Notes: generated from the sequence alone by a model not told the origin. A DNA stretch of 64,000 bases from Lewinellaceae bacterium (GCA_020636215.1 JACJYG010000006.1:1276047-1340046), one strand, 5' to 3'. Shown: positions 54,439-63,055, counted from the first letter of the stretch. Translations and numbers: made by a program.

Positions 54439-55824
54439 ATGAGCAAAAGATTATATATCCCATTAACATTACTGGTTATTACTTCCTTCGCAGGGCCCTT
54501 CGGCGGCCAGAAAGCGGCCTTCAAAGCGCATTACAAAGGTATGCTGTTGTACGGAGAGGGAAATTATCAGCGAGCGGTCCGGCAATTTGAAGAAGCCTAT
54601 CATATAATTCCAGGCAATTATAATTTCGCCCTTTCTCTGTCTATGGCCCTCAGCCGGGTTGGAAGGGCGACGGAGGGCCTGAGCCTGCTTTCAAAAGCCG
54701 GGGGGCTGTTGTCGGAACGCGATCCGGATTATCTCCAGAAGCAAGCGTACCAGAACTTCTACAGGGGCATGATCCTCTGCTATGCAGGCAGGTATGGCGA
54801 CGCTATCCGGCCGTTGGAGGAGAGCATTGACTTGCAGCGGAAGATAGGTGAGCCGAAGCTGATCAGCATTTATAACAATGCGCTGGGTTATGCCACAATG
54901 CTCAATCAGGGGGGCGGCAGGCACGCTCAGGATAGCCTGGGCATGCACTACCACGTCCACAAACGCGACCTGCTTCGCGCGCTGCAATACTTCGACAGGG
55001 CCCTGACATACGACGCCAATAATCCGGCGGCCTTGTATAATTACTACCTGTTGCGCGATACGCTGGGCATCGAAGACATCAAAGATCTATATGAAAAACG
55101 GGATTCGGGCCTGGTATCGGAAGCAAAGGCTTTGCCGGATAATAGCGGGCGGGCATTGCAATTTGCCGAATACGACGAATTGGTTTTTCTATTGGATATT
55201 TCCGGGTCGATGGTTATGGAAACAGTGCCTTGTATGGGGTCAACGCGTTTCGCCGTCATGCAGGAGACAGCCCTCTTTGTACTCGATAGCCTGCCCGCCC
55301 ATACGCAGCTCGGACTTGGAACGATTGGCGGAGATTGCGGGACCACTCCCAAGGCATGGGATGCGGTTGGGGCGCTTAGCCGCTATGACATGCGTTACCG
55401 GCTGCGTTTTCTGGCGCCTGATGGCACCACGCCCTTGCTCGAACGCCTGCAGGCCAGCCCGGAATTATTCACGAATAGCGATTCTACCCGCAAAGCAATA
55501 TTTTTGATCAGCGACGGCGCCAATATGTGCCGCGCTGGTGGTGAGGACATCTGCGGATGGGCCGAAGAACTGGCCCGGCGCCATATCACCATTAATATTC
55601 TCACCTTCCTTGGCGCCAGCTATGACAATACCAACGCCTTTGCCGAGTATGGCTGCCTGGCGGACAACACGGGGGGCCAGATCCTCTACCTGGATAACTA
55701 CCGCTGTAGCTACGAATATTTTGGCGCCAGCCTGGTGGAAAGCTGCCTGCCAAAAATTCCGGAACTGCGCCGTGTCCAATGCTGGGGCCCGGCCGTGAAA
55801 GGCCTGTGGGCGGTTTTTCAGTGA
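54439..55824 (+). CDS. Exported TPR plus von Willebrand factor A protein
   Basis: About 461 residues from ATG 54439, which gives a signal peptide (RLYIPLTLLVITSFAGPFGGQ). Residues 30-210 have TPR-like helices (GNYQRAVRQFEEAYHIIPGN, GRYGDAIRPLEESI). A vWA domain begins about residue 247: MIDAS DISGSM (253-258), Thr in DGTTPLLERL and Asp in ISDGANMC. Several Cys (GGDCGTT, NMCRAGGEDICGW, YGCLADN) probably form disulfides, consistent with export. vWA domains bind metal and protein ligands, and TPRs add a second binding surface. It follows kmo by 110 bases. Confidence 0.82.
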   Translation: MSKRLYIPLTLLVITSFAGPFGGQKAAFKAHYKGMLLYGEGNYQRAVRQFEEAYHIIPGNYNFALSLSMALSRVGRATEGLSLLSKAGGLLSERDPDYLQKQAYQNFYRGMILCYAGRYGDAIRPLEESIDLQRKIGEPKLISIYNNALGYATMLNQGGGRHAQDSLGMHYHVHKRDLLRALQYFDRALTYDANNPAALYNYYLLRDTLGIEDIKDLYEKRDSGLVSEAKALPDNSGRALQFAEYDELVFLLDISGSMVMETVPCMGSTRFAVMQETALFVLDSLPAHTQLGLGTIGGDCGTTPKAWDAVGALSRYDMRYRLRFLAPDGTTPLLERLQASPELFTNSDSTRKAIFLISDGANMCRAGGEDICGWAEELARRHITINILTFLGASYDNTNAFAEYGCLADNTGGQILYLDNYRCSYEYFGASLVESCLPKIPELRRVQCWGPAVKGLWAVFQ

Positions 55825-56077
55825 ACAAGCTCTTGGTTTCTGCTTTTCCGTTCGAAGAACTGCTTTTTTTAGCCTCGGCCATCAAAATGTCTGGAGATTG
55901 TTAAGAGGGCGTGGAGCACTTGCGTGGAGGCGTATAATTTTGTAAATTCTATCGAAATTCCACGGAGAATCGATTTCCACAAATCTCAAGGGAGCCTCAC
56001 TATCTGACTTCTAACTCAAGCGGAAGAAGAAAGCGTATATTAAATTATAAACAGACAATCATTAAAATCCAATCCCT

Positions 56078-56467
56078 ATGACCGTCATAACCGAAAACAG
56101 GAAGACGAGCCGTGCTCAGCAATTAAGAACTTTCCGGGAAGAGTTGTCTTTGTATCAGGAAGAAGCCCGGTTTTTCTGCAAGATGATCCGCAAGGCTATT
56201 TTTTCCAGTGAAGACGGTGATGATGGCCGGCTGTCCGCTCTTTTATCCCGGCTAACAGATTTCCACCAGAAGGACCTAACGAACCTGCAGAAAGCCCTCC
56301 AGTCGCTTGAAGGGCAAACGGCCAACAATACCAAAGCGGATACAGGCAGGAGTCAGATAGAACTTTTCGATGAGGGCCTTCAGGAGGCTCGGCAGCAACT
56401 CAATACCATCAAACGGGAAGTCTTCCGGGAGTTGAGCGAAGACTTTATGCGGACGAGGATATGGTAA
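56078..56467 (+). CDS. Small helical protein of unknown function
   Basis: 129 residues, strongly helical and charged (LRTFREELSLYQEEARFFCKMIRKAIFSSEDG..., FDEGLQEARQQLNTIKREVFRELSEDFMRTRIW). No signal peptide or membrane helix. It could be a cytoplasmic coiled-coil or four-helix protein. No family recognised. Single gene, with 253 bases on each side that show no other gene. Confidence 0.55.
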   Translation: MTVITENRKTSRAQQLRTFREELSLYQEEARFFCKMIRKAIFSSEDGDDGRLSALLSRLTDFHQKDLTNLQKALQSLEGQTANNTKADTGRSQIELFDEGLQEARQQLNTIKREVFRELSEDFMRTRIW

Positions 56468-56684
56468 GCGCATGTTTGGCGCTTGCCCCTATTGCAAATC
56501 AAGGACTTATGAACCGGGTTGAGCTTTTGGGTTTTGGAGTGTCCCGTAATTTTTCTTTTAGCATAAAAGAAGCTCTGAAATAACTTGTTTCAATGCTCCT
56601 TTTTTTTGGGGAAAACATACTTCCTCATATTACTATATAAAAATGATTGATGTAACTTGATAATTCCCTGAAAAGCAGCTAATT

Positions 56685-56706
56685 TAGTGTTATTGTTTTA
56701 ACACTA
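56685..56706 (+). promoter_or_regulatory. Operator-like inverted repeat
   Basis: TAGTGTTA and TAACACTA, eight-base perfect arms separated by TTGTTT, end 14 bases before the ATG at 56721. The position so close to the start suggests a repressor site or a leader stem. Confidence 0.4.
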
Positions 56707-56720
56707 TAACAACACTCCAA

Positions 56721-57257
56721 ATGAAACACAGTCTTGCCTTTCTGTGCTTTGTCTCTTTGTTCGGGCCGGTTTTTGGCCAGCCACCTTCCTCCTTCGATTA
56801 TGAAAGCATCATGAAATCCCATCGAGGGTTGGTCGAAGATTTCATGGAGGCCCAGGAACAGCTGAGTACTGCCGGCAGCAATTATGTTGCCGCCATAGAA
56901 AGTGTTTTCAGTTCAGAAGGCCAAAGTACGAAAGGCCCGAACAGCGGAAATACGAAATACCAGCAGCGGCAGGTGGAAAGAATGATACACGTGGTTCCGG
57001 TTTTTGTAAGCGTAGCCGAAAACAAAGAAGAGTTGATGCAGAGAATTGATTCGTGGGTAAACGGGTTTTGCAAAGAATTCGGTCTTCCTTACGAACAGGA
57101 GAAAGGAATTAGGCAGGGCCTGATGGATTACGCCAAGTCTTATAGCAAATATTTGACCGCATATAACAAACTTCAGGAAGCACTGAATAACGGCCGGCCG
57201 ATTCCCCCCTCCATTCCGCCACCCCCGCCACCCCCCCAGCAGCATCACGGCAATTGA
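56721..57257 (+). CDS. Exported small protein with Pro-rich C-terminus
   Basis: 178 residues. Signal peptide (SLAFLCFVSLFGPVFGQ). Then a helical body (HRGLVEDFMEAQEQLSTAGSNYVAAIESVF...RIDSWVNGFCKEFGLPYEQEKGIRQGLMDYAKSYSKYLTAYNKLQEAL). It ends in NNGRPIPPSIPPPPPPPQQHHGN, a polyproline tail. No family recognised. The next gene begins 33 bases downstream and is also exported, so the two may work together in the envelope. Confidence 0.6.
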   Translation: MKHSLAFLCFVSLFGPVFGQPPSSFDYESIMKSHRGLVEDFMEAQEQLSTAGSNYVAAIESVFSSEGQSTKGPNSGNTKYQQRQVERMIHVVPVFVSVAENKEELMQRIDSWVNGFCKEFGLPYEQEKGIRQGLMDYAKSYSKYLTAYNKLQEALNNGRPIPPSIPPPPPPPQQHHGN

Positions 57258-57289
57258 CCAGTGATTTTTGGGATAATAAACAAAAGGCT

Positions 57290-58105
57290 ATGAACGCTTT
57301 TTCTCAATGGCGCTATCACACCGTGATAGTAGCATTTGCCATCAGCATGTTGGCGCATCAGGGGAATCATCTCTACGCCCAGGTAGCTAATGTGACGATA
57401 GACATCCCCGCCCCACACGGTGGTGACTTTGGTGTCATTGCCGGAGGGGTCGCCTTTCAGAGCCGCACCCGCAACACCGACCAAGGCTTCGTGCCAGATG
57501 GTAATTTTGGGATGTCAGTTGGGTTGGGAGACCTCAAAAAGGCCGTCGGCGTCGTAGCGGCCGTTAATGTTTTTGGCCTTTCCAATAAAGTCGGAGAAGA
57601 TAACAATTTGGGTTCGGGAACGCTCGATATTCAGGTCAACCGGGCTATCAATGATTACATTTTTGTAGGGGCAGGAGTCAGGAGTATAACGAACTGGATT
57701 CCACCTTCAACTCCGGTCCCCCGCAACAACCGCTCCTTTTTCTTTGTCGGAAACGGTATCATTCCTATTACAAGGAATTACGACAAGCCCTTCAGCCTTT
57801 TATTTATTACAGCAGGCATGGGTAATGGCATTTACCGGCAGACTAAAGATTTTGACCTGGAAACCAGCGGCCAGCTGAATCCATTCGGTAGTGTAGCCCT
57901 GCAGGTTTTTCGCGGCGGCAACGCTATTGTTGAATGGAATGGATACACCCTTAATGCGGGCTTGTCTGTTTATCCTTTCAAGAGGATTCCTGCTTTAGGG
58001 GGTACCTTTTCTTTGGCCAGCCTTACCGAAGGCCGCCCCCGTTTTGTTTGTTCAATGGGCTACTCCTTCAAAATTCAGGCCCGGAGTAATCGGGATTTGC
58101 CTTGA
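57290..58105 (+). CDS. Exported outer-membrane beta-barrel-like protein
   Basis: About 271 residues from ATG 57290 (NAFSQWRYHTVIVAFAISM...YAQ), giving a signal peptide; a TTG at 57254 would overlap the previous stop. The body has alternating aromatic/Gly strands (GGDFGVIAGGVAFQSRTR, SVGLGDLKKAVGVVAAVNVFG, DYIFVGAGVRSI, TLNAGLSVYPF), suggesting an outer-membrane beta-barrel. No family recognised. Its 3' end meets the remnant of a GIY-YIG gene on the other strand. Confidence 0.6.
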   Translation: MNAFSQWRYHTVIVAFAISMLAHQGNHLYAQVANVTIDIPAPHGGDFGVIAGGVAFQSRTRNTDQGFVPDGNFGMSVGLGDLKKAVGVVAAVNVFGLSNKVGEDNNLGSGTLDIQVNRAINDYIFVGAGVRSITNWIPPSTPVPRNNRSFFFVGNGIIPITRNYDKPFSLLFITAGMGNGIYRQTKDFDLETSGQLNPFGSVALQVFRGGNAIVEWNGYTLNAGLSVYPFKRIPALGGTFSLASLTEGRPRFVCSMGYSFKIQARSNRDLP

Positions 58106-58237
58106 GTGGTGCTTCTTCTGGGCTTTAATGAATCGCTCCCGGGCAAAGGCATCTCTCTTAGTACCAAAAGCCTCCAGATGGACAACCATCCAATCCTTAG
58201 CTTTCCCCGTAAAACCCTTGTGGTTGGCAAGGTGTAT
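58103..58237 (-). pseudogene. GIY-YIG endonuclease remnant, N-terminus lost
   Basis: On the minus strand the frame reads LANHKGFTGKAKDWMVVHLE then AFGTKRDAFARERFIKAQKK, which matches the second half of small Bacteroidota GIY-YIG proteins (HxxGFTGKxxDWxxVHxExFxTKxxAxxREREIKxxK). The GIY and YIG strands and the catalytic Arg-rich start are missing, replaced by 24-bp tandem repeats at 58248. The gene was probably broken by the IS21-type element. The frame continues a short way past the domain to a stop at 58052. Confidence 0.7.
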
Positions 58238-58247
58238 ATTCTGGACC

Positions 58248-58310
58248 AAATTCACCCACCAATTCCGGATGAAATTCACCCACCAGTTCCGGACTAAATT
58301 CACCCACCCC
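58248..58310. repeat. 24-bp tandem repeats at the left end of the IS21-type element
   Basis: Two full units starting AAATTCACCCACCA (58248-58271, 58272-58295) and one partial unit (58296-58310) lie 75 bases before istA. IS21 elements carry multiple such repeats at their termini as transposase binding sites. Confidence 0.7.
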
Positions 58311-58382
58311 TGGGAGCCTGCGTGAAGAGGTGAAAAACATTTTTTCACCGGCCATGCGTAGCTTGCTGGAAAGCGAGAACAG

Positions 58383-59780
58383 ATGGCCAATACCCTTACA
58401 CGCATGCAACAGATCCGGATGATCCTACAAGCTCATAGCCGGGGCCAAAAAATCCGGGCGATAGCCCGTACAGTGGGGCTGGACCGCAATACGGTGCGTA
58501 CCTACCTTCGGCGGTGCCTGGCGCATGAAGCGGATACCCAGGCATTGCTGTTACTGAGCGACGAAGCGCTCAGTAGGATTGCTTACGAGCCAATAGCTGA
58601 AAAAGCGGTGGACGGGCGGCTGGCTGATTTTGAACAGCGCCTGCCCGGCTGGCTCATCGAGTTGGGCAAAACCGGCGTCACGCGGCAATTGCTATGGCAG
58701 GAATACCGCCAGGCCCGTCCAGGCGGCTATGGCTACGCCCAATTTTGTGAGCGGCTCAGAGCCTACTGCCGCCGCCAGGATGCAGTGATGCATTTTGAAC
58801 ACAAAGCCGGCGAAAGGCTCATGATCGACTTTGCCGGCAAAATGCTTTCCTATGTGGAGCCTAAAACCGGCGAGGTGGCCAGTTGCCCGGTGTTTATAGC
58901 CGTGCTGCCATTCAGTGGCTACAGCTATGTGGAAGCCTTGCCCAGCCAGCGCCAGGAGGATTTTATCCGCGCTATCGCCAATGCTTTTGCTTATTTGGGT
59001 GGCGTACCAGCCTGCGGGCTAATCGACAACCTGAAAAGCGGGGTGAAGCGCGCCAACCGTTACGAGCCTGCTTTTACCGAACTGCTTGAACAGCTCAGCC
59101 TGCATTATGGCTGTACCTTCATGGCCGCGCGTGTAGCCAAACCGCGCGACAAGCCCAGTGTAGAACGGGAGGTGCAGTTGGCTTACGAGCGTATTTACGC
59201 CCCTTTACGCAATGAGCAGGCCACTTCTCTAGCGGGGCTTAACAATGCCATCCGCCAGCAGTTGGCCAAACACCACCAGAAGCCTTTTCAGCGTAAAGCC
59301 GGAGGCAACCGCCTGGCGCTTTTCCAGGGTCACGAACGGCCCTTGTTGTCCGCTCTGCCGGCTACGGCCTTTGAAGTGAAGTACTGCGTCAAAGCCAAGG
59401 TGCAGCGCAATTACCACATCGTCATCGGGCAGGACTGGCATTACTACAGCGTCCCTTACGAATATATCGACAAGAAGGTACAGGTGGTTTACACCTCCCG
59501 TGAAGTGGAAGTGTACTACCAGAACAAGCGAATTGCCTTGCACCAACGCAGCCGCCTACGTTACAGTTACACCACCCTGCCAGGCCACATGCCGCCCGCC
59601 CACCGGCACTACCTGGAGCAACGCGGCTGGACAGCAGAGTACTTCCTGGACAAAGCCCACCAAATTGGGCCCTGCTGCCTGGTGGCCATCGAGCAGATAC
59701 TGTCCACCAAGTTGTTTATCGAACTGTCAACGGTCACGAAAAACGTACCACAAAAAGTCACGAAAAGTGTACCACTATAA
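58383..59780 (+). mobile_element. istA: IS21-family transposase IstA, C-terminally truncated, no istB
   Basis: 465 residues. HTH at about 20-45 (GQKIRAIARTVGLDRNTVRTYLRR). The rve integrase core has Asp149 (RLMIDFAGKML), Asp215 (CGLIDNLKSGV) and Glu261 (KPSVEREVQLAYERIYAPLR), so the DDE triad is present. The C-terminus stops after LVAIEQIL, before the usual region (EQGYRSCLGLLRLAKKYG) found in full IstA. It is fused to 20-odd residues (TVTKNVPQKVTKSVPL) encoded by terminal-type repeats. IstB, the helper ATPase, is absent. The element is therefore a non-autonomous remnant. It sits between the broken GIY-YIG gene and the toxin cassettes. Confidence 0.9.
59733..59780. repeat. 24-bp tandem repeats of a different IS21-type end
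   Basis: Two 24-base units beginning GTCACGAAAA (59733-59756, 59757-59780) with the core GTACCAC. They have the period expected of IS21 ends but differ from the left-end units at 58248, so the istA remnant may be a hybrid of two elements. They encode the last residues of the istA frame. Confidence 0.55.
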
Positions 59781-59930
59781 ATTCAGAATCCCCCTTCCTC
59801 ATTTCGAATACCGCCCCATAACCGCTATATTTGAACGCGCTGCCGGAAACGTCTGGCAGCTGGTGTTCAGCCCGGCAGAGGCCGAAGCAGGTGTCGTATA
59901 CATGGTTAAGGATGACTCCAACCTGGCATT
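59761..59930 (+). repeat. Toxin module repeat, copy 1
   Basis: This 170-base segment recurs at 63849-63999 with a 19-base net deletion. In frame it encodes FEYRPITAIFERAAGNVWQ then LVFSPAEAEAGVVYMVKDDS. The frame ends at TAA 59983, while the toxin tip continues in another frame (DALSHGLNEGQVDELLGD...). The 24-base core at 59805-59828 is identical in all three copies. The module is a shared polymorphic-toxin segment upstream of variable tips. Confidence 0.8.
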
Positions 59931-59996
59931 ACAAACCTTTGCCGCCGGGGCAGGTGGAAAGAAGACGCCCTTAGCCATGGGCTAAATGAAGGCCAA

Positions 59997-60647
59997 GTGG
60001 ATGAACTTCTGGGCGACATGGAGGCGGACGACGAGTTGGCAAGGTATTTGATGACGGATGAGGGGAGGGTTAGGGCGTGGGAGGTGTTCTTACCAGATCA
60101 AGAAACCAGAACCAATACAACGTGGCTTCAAAAGCTAGATGGTTATTTGACAGTCAACCCTGATAAGCTGATTGAAGTTACTGACCAATTCGCAATTGAA
60201 AAGGGTAAGAATCGGGTTACAGCTTATTTGCGAGGCCTTTTAGAAAGAAAGAATTATGACGGAGTTGTTTACAGAGGAGATAATGCAAGTGTAACTCCTA
60301 ATCAAGCCTTTAATGATGGGATTCCCTCTCAAGGGGCACACGATAATTTGATTAAACATCTAGACGGTGGAAATGCGAATAAGGGGAACTTTGTGTCAAC
60401 TTCAAAAGATATTTCCATTGCTGATGGCTTTGCTGGAAATAATGGTTTTGTTTTTAAAGTGAGAAGTAGGAATGGTAGAGGAGTAGATGTGAACGAGACT
60501 TTGGGAGATGAGGCAGATAATTGGTTTCCCGAACAGCTTGAGGTCTCTATGGCTGGGGGTATTGATAAAGCAGATATCATCGGGGCTTATCCTAAAGGCC
60601 AGTACTCTGATTCAGATTTTATTCCCAATCCAAACTATGTTCCTTAA
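59997..60647 (+). CDS. ADP-ribosyltransferase toxin tip (QxE class)
   Basis: 216 residues; GTG 59997 is the first usable start, but the frame is open further up (SHGLNEGQ), so this is a toxin tip cut from its delivery part. A helical linker (RAWEVFLPDQETRTNTTWLQKL) is of the kind found before tips in polymorphic toxins. Catalytic signature of the cholera/pierisin ART clan: Arg93 in VYRGD, the STS motif 134-136 (NFVSTSKD) and Gln180-x-Glu182 in FPEQLEVSMAGGI. The QxE pair resembles the pierisin/scabin group, known to ADP-ribosylate guanine in DNA or nucleosides, but target choice is inference. The gene is AT-rich relative to its neighbours. Nine bases separate it from a NADAR gene. Confidence 0.85.
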   Translation: MDELLGDMEADDELARYLMTDEGRVRAWEVFLPDQETRTNTTWLQKLDGYLTVNPDKLIEVTDQFAIEKGKNRVTAYLRGLLERKNYDGVVYRGDNASVTPNQAFNDGIPSQGAHDNLIKHLDGGNANKGNFVSTSKDISIADGFAGNNGFVFKVRSRNGRGVDVNETLGDEADNWFPEQLEVSMAGGIDKADIIGAYPKGQYSDSDFIPNPNYVP

Positions 60648-60656
60648 AGAATTAGC

Positions 60657-61619
60657 ATGACTAAGAATGTTCCATATAGATATGTAGGGGGCCAAGAACA
60701 AAATGGCACTCTAGAGTATAGTGACATAGGTAGAGGCGAAGTGGCCTTAAAATTTCATGGTGCAGGTGTTTTTGAGTCAGTACGTGGGGATAATTATTTT
60801 GATGCTTTATCTAAATTAAGAATAATACTTGAAAGCAAAGACATACGTCTCATTTGTAATGGTTCAAGTCTAAATGTTTATCCTTCAGGTATGGCGTTGG
60901 ATATGGGAAATGGGGAGATCGCATATCGATTGAGGGAAGGTTTGCACCCTACATCGAGCGATTTAGTTCATATCTTTGAGTTGGAAAGAGATCTATATCA
61001 GGAATCAACAGTGAAAGAGCAGAAGGCTTTTTTCGATCAATGGAATAAAAGTAATCGACAAAGTAAATATTCTAAGCCTAAATATACTGTTGAATCATTC
61101 CGGGCAGATGAAGAGTTTTTATTTTTTTGGGGTCATCAAGGGAATAAGAATGGAATAATTACCAAAAGCTGTTTGAGTCAATGGTGGCCATGTAATTTCG
61201 AGAAAGATGGAGTCATATATAGTTCTGCTGAGCAATGGATGATGGCTGAAAAAGCAAGGGCTTTTTTAGATAAGAAAATGCTTGAATTAATATTAAGCAC
61301 AAGTGACCCTAAAGAGGCAAAGAGGTTGGGAAGAATGGTATCAAATTTCAATGAAGACGTTTGGAGCCTAAAAAGTTATTCCATAGTAGTAGAAGGAAAT
61401 TTTTTAAAATTTAGTCAAAACCCGGAATTAAGTGAATACCTAATTAGTACAGAAAAAAAGATACTAGTAGAGGCAAGTCCCTATGATAACATTTGGGGTA
61501 TTGGCATGAAAAAAGGAGATAAAGGTATTAACAATCCGAAAAACTGGAATGGAAAAAACCTTCTTGGGTTTGCTCTAATGGAAGTTAGGGATGCACTCCA
61601 ACAAGTTATTCTCCCTTAA
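60657..61619 (+). CDS. NADAR-domain protein, probable immunity to the ADP-ribosyltransferase
   Basis: 320 residues. Residues 1-120 are an unrecognised domain (LRIILESKDIRLICNGSSLNVYPSGMALDMGNGEIAYRL). Residues 153-315 are a YbiA/NADAR domain: FFWGHQ, SQWWPCNF, YSSAEQWMMAEKA (Glu192), DNIWGIGMKKGD (Asp277) and NLLGFALMEVRDAL. Some NADAR enzymes are reported to hydrolyse ADP-ribose from guanine, including as antitoxins to DarT-like enzymes. Placed nine bases after an ART toxin, this one very probably reverses the toxin's modification. Codon and base use is AT-rich, as in its partner. The mechanism is inference. Confidence 0.85.
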   Translation: MTKNVPYRYVGGQEQNGTLEYSDIGRGEVALKFHGAGVFESVRGDNYFDALSKLRIILESKDIRLICNGSSLNVYPSGMALDMGNGEIAYRLREGLHPTSSDLVHIFELERDLYQESTVKEQKAFFDQWNKSNRQSKYSKPKYTVESFRADEEFLFFWGHQGNKNGIITKSCLSQWWPCNFEKDGVIYSSAEQWMMAEKARAFLDKKMLELILSTSDPKEAKRLGRMVSNFNEDVWSLKSYSIVVEGNFLKFSQNPELSEYLISTEKKILVEASPYDNIWGIGMKKGDKGINNPKNWNGKNLLGFALMEVRDALQQVILP

Positions 61620-61656
61620 GTATGCCCTGAACTACGCCGGGCCTACCCGGATAATC

Positions 61657-61664
61657 TATCTTTG
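61657..61664 (+). promoter_or_regulatory. Candidate -7 box upstream of the endonuclease V fusion
   Basis: TATCTTTG is a perfect TAnnTTTG box 97 bases before the start at 61761. No -33 TTTG is seen at the expected distance. The 141-base gap has no recognisable toxin remnant. Confidence 0.35.
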
Positions 61665-61760
61665 TCAAGGCAAAAAATGGGCCTTCAGGCCTTCAAAATA
61701 CTAACCCCCCACGATGTGTGTGCTGCTGGCATGGAACTCATGGTGTAAAAATGGTGGGAA

Positions 61761-62843
61761 ATGAATAATCAACAAGATAACAAAGATAACATTTGTGAGA
61801 TTGTATTCAGAAGTGACGAGGGGCGATTTTATCGTGGAGATAAGCTGTTCAGTGGAGTTCGTGTGATAAAAGATGAAGGTATTTTAAAAAGCATTTTTCA
61901 TGTATGCGAGGGGCTTATGTGGGGAATGTCCAGACAGTACAATGACCAGTTGAAATTGAAGAGCGTTACCTGCTACGAAGATGTCAAACATGGCTATCAA
62001 ATAGAATATTTTCCTTTTGGCGAGATGTTTGCGGTTTTCGTCGAGGGTGGGGTTGTCGAGGGGATAACATCTGTTAATAGGCCTCGTTCAGCCAGGACAT
62101 TCAGGAAACCAGATGAACAAATAGCAATGCTGAAAAATCGATTAAGAGACTTTTACGTTGACAGTTGTGAATCTTCAAACTTTGTTGAATACTATAGAGA
62201 GCAGGAGAGGCTAAAAAGCCAGGTGATTATCACAGACGAAAAGCCATCTATTCATTTCATCGCCGGCGCAGATGTAGCCTACAACGAGCTGGAGCAACGT
62301 ATGGTGGGGGCGATGGTAGTTTTAGATGTAGGAACTCTAGAAGTAGTTGACCAGGCATACCATGAAATGGACATTACCTTCCCCTATGTGCCCGGGCTGT
62401 TCTCATTCCGGGAAGTGCCGCCATTAGTAGAGGCATACAAAAAACTGAAAGTAAAGCCTGATTTAATTGTATGTGATGGCCACGGGGTAGCTCACCCAAA
62501 AGGTGTGGGGATGGCCAGCCATTTGGGAATAGAATTAGATGTACCAACGATTGGTTGTGCTAAAAGCCGACTGATTGGCGGCTATGAAGAAGTTGGCTCT
62601 GAGAGAGGCGCTTACTCATCGTTGATGCTCGGTGAAAACGAAATTGGCCGAGTATTGCGCACTCAAGACAACATTAAACCGATGTTTGTTTCTGTTGGCC
62701 ATAAAATTTCACTGGATACTGCCTGCGAATGGGTGCTAAAACTATGTCCGAAATACCGACAGCCAGAAACTACCCGAAAGGCGGATGCATTGGTTAGAAC
62801 AGTGATGGAAGAGAGAACGGATGTTGGTTATCCCGAAGAATAG
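61761..62843 (+). CDS. Unknown N-terminal domain fused to endonuclease V
   Basis: 360 residues. The first 135 form a beta-rich unknown domain (VFRSDEGRFYRGDKLFSGVRV, GYQIEYFPFGEMFAVFVEGG). Residues 140-355 are a full endonuclease V: FIAGADVAYN (Asp171), FSFREVPPLVEAY (Glu218), LIVCDGHGVAHPKGVGMASHLG (Asp239), CAKSRLIGGY (Lys268) and SVGHKISLDTA (His314). All catalytic acids are present. EndoV cuts one base 3' of hypoxanthine (deaminated adenine). Standard EndoV is a stand-alone repair gene of about 220 residues; here it is fused and lies between two toxin-immunity cassettes without its own toxin, as an orphan immunity gene would. AT-rich. Confidence 0.88.
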   Translation: MNNQQDNKDNICEIVFRSDEGRFYRGDKLFSGVRVIKDEGILKSIFHVCEGLMWGMSRQYNDQLKLKSVTCYEDVKHGYQIEYFPFGEMFAVFVEGGVVEGITSVNRPRSARTFRKPDEQIAMLKNRLRDFYVDSCESSNFVEYYREQERLKSQVIITDEKPSIHFIAGADVAYNELEQRMVGAMVVLDVGTLEVVDQAYHEMDITFPYVPGLFSFREVPPLVEAYKKLKVKPDLIVCDGHGVAHPKGVGMASHLGIELDVPTIGCAKSRLIGGYEEVGSERGAYSSLMLGENEIGRVLRTQDNIKPMFVSVGHKISLDTACEWVLKLCPKYRQPETTRKADALVRTVMEERTDVGYPEE

Positions 62844-62854
62844 GAATACATTAA

Positions 62855-63055
62855 CATATCCTTCCTCAGAAAAAACCAACTCCGGAAAACCCTTCCCCAA
62901 GCTACGAATACCGCCCCATAACCGCTATCTTCACCCACCAATCCAATGACGTTTGGAAGCTGGCCTTTGACAGCGGCGACACCCTGGGCGTCACTTTCAG
63001 CCACCCCATCTACTCCACTACGGCTGCAGGCTGGCGCCTGGCAGGAGAACTGGAG
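62855..63055 (+). pseudogene. HINT-type toxin module fragment, copy 2, without start codon
   Basis: Continuous with the barnase frame downstream, this stretch reads HILPSSEKTNSGKPFPS then YEYRPITAIFTHQSNDVWKL, FDSGDTLGVTFSHPIYSTTA and [16 protein letters not shown]. The HPIYS motif, WxLAGELxVGE and later HNFLV and VVHNS are hallmarks of pretoxin HINT domains, which autoproteolytically release toxin tips. No start codon lies between the preceding stop (62852) and the module, so it is a displaced tip module. Its 24-base core (62905-62928) is identical to copies 1 and 3. Confidence 0.8.

Noticed and set aside
59500..59985. 161-residue frame overlapping the istA 3' end
   Set aside because: Its first two thirds is an out-of-frame reading of istA; only the last part (FEYRPITAIF...) is meaningful and is reported as module copy 1.
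61620..61760. A toxin partner for the endonuclease V fusion
   Set aside because: Only 141 bases, with stops in all frames and no deaminase-like motif (HxE, PCxxC).
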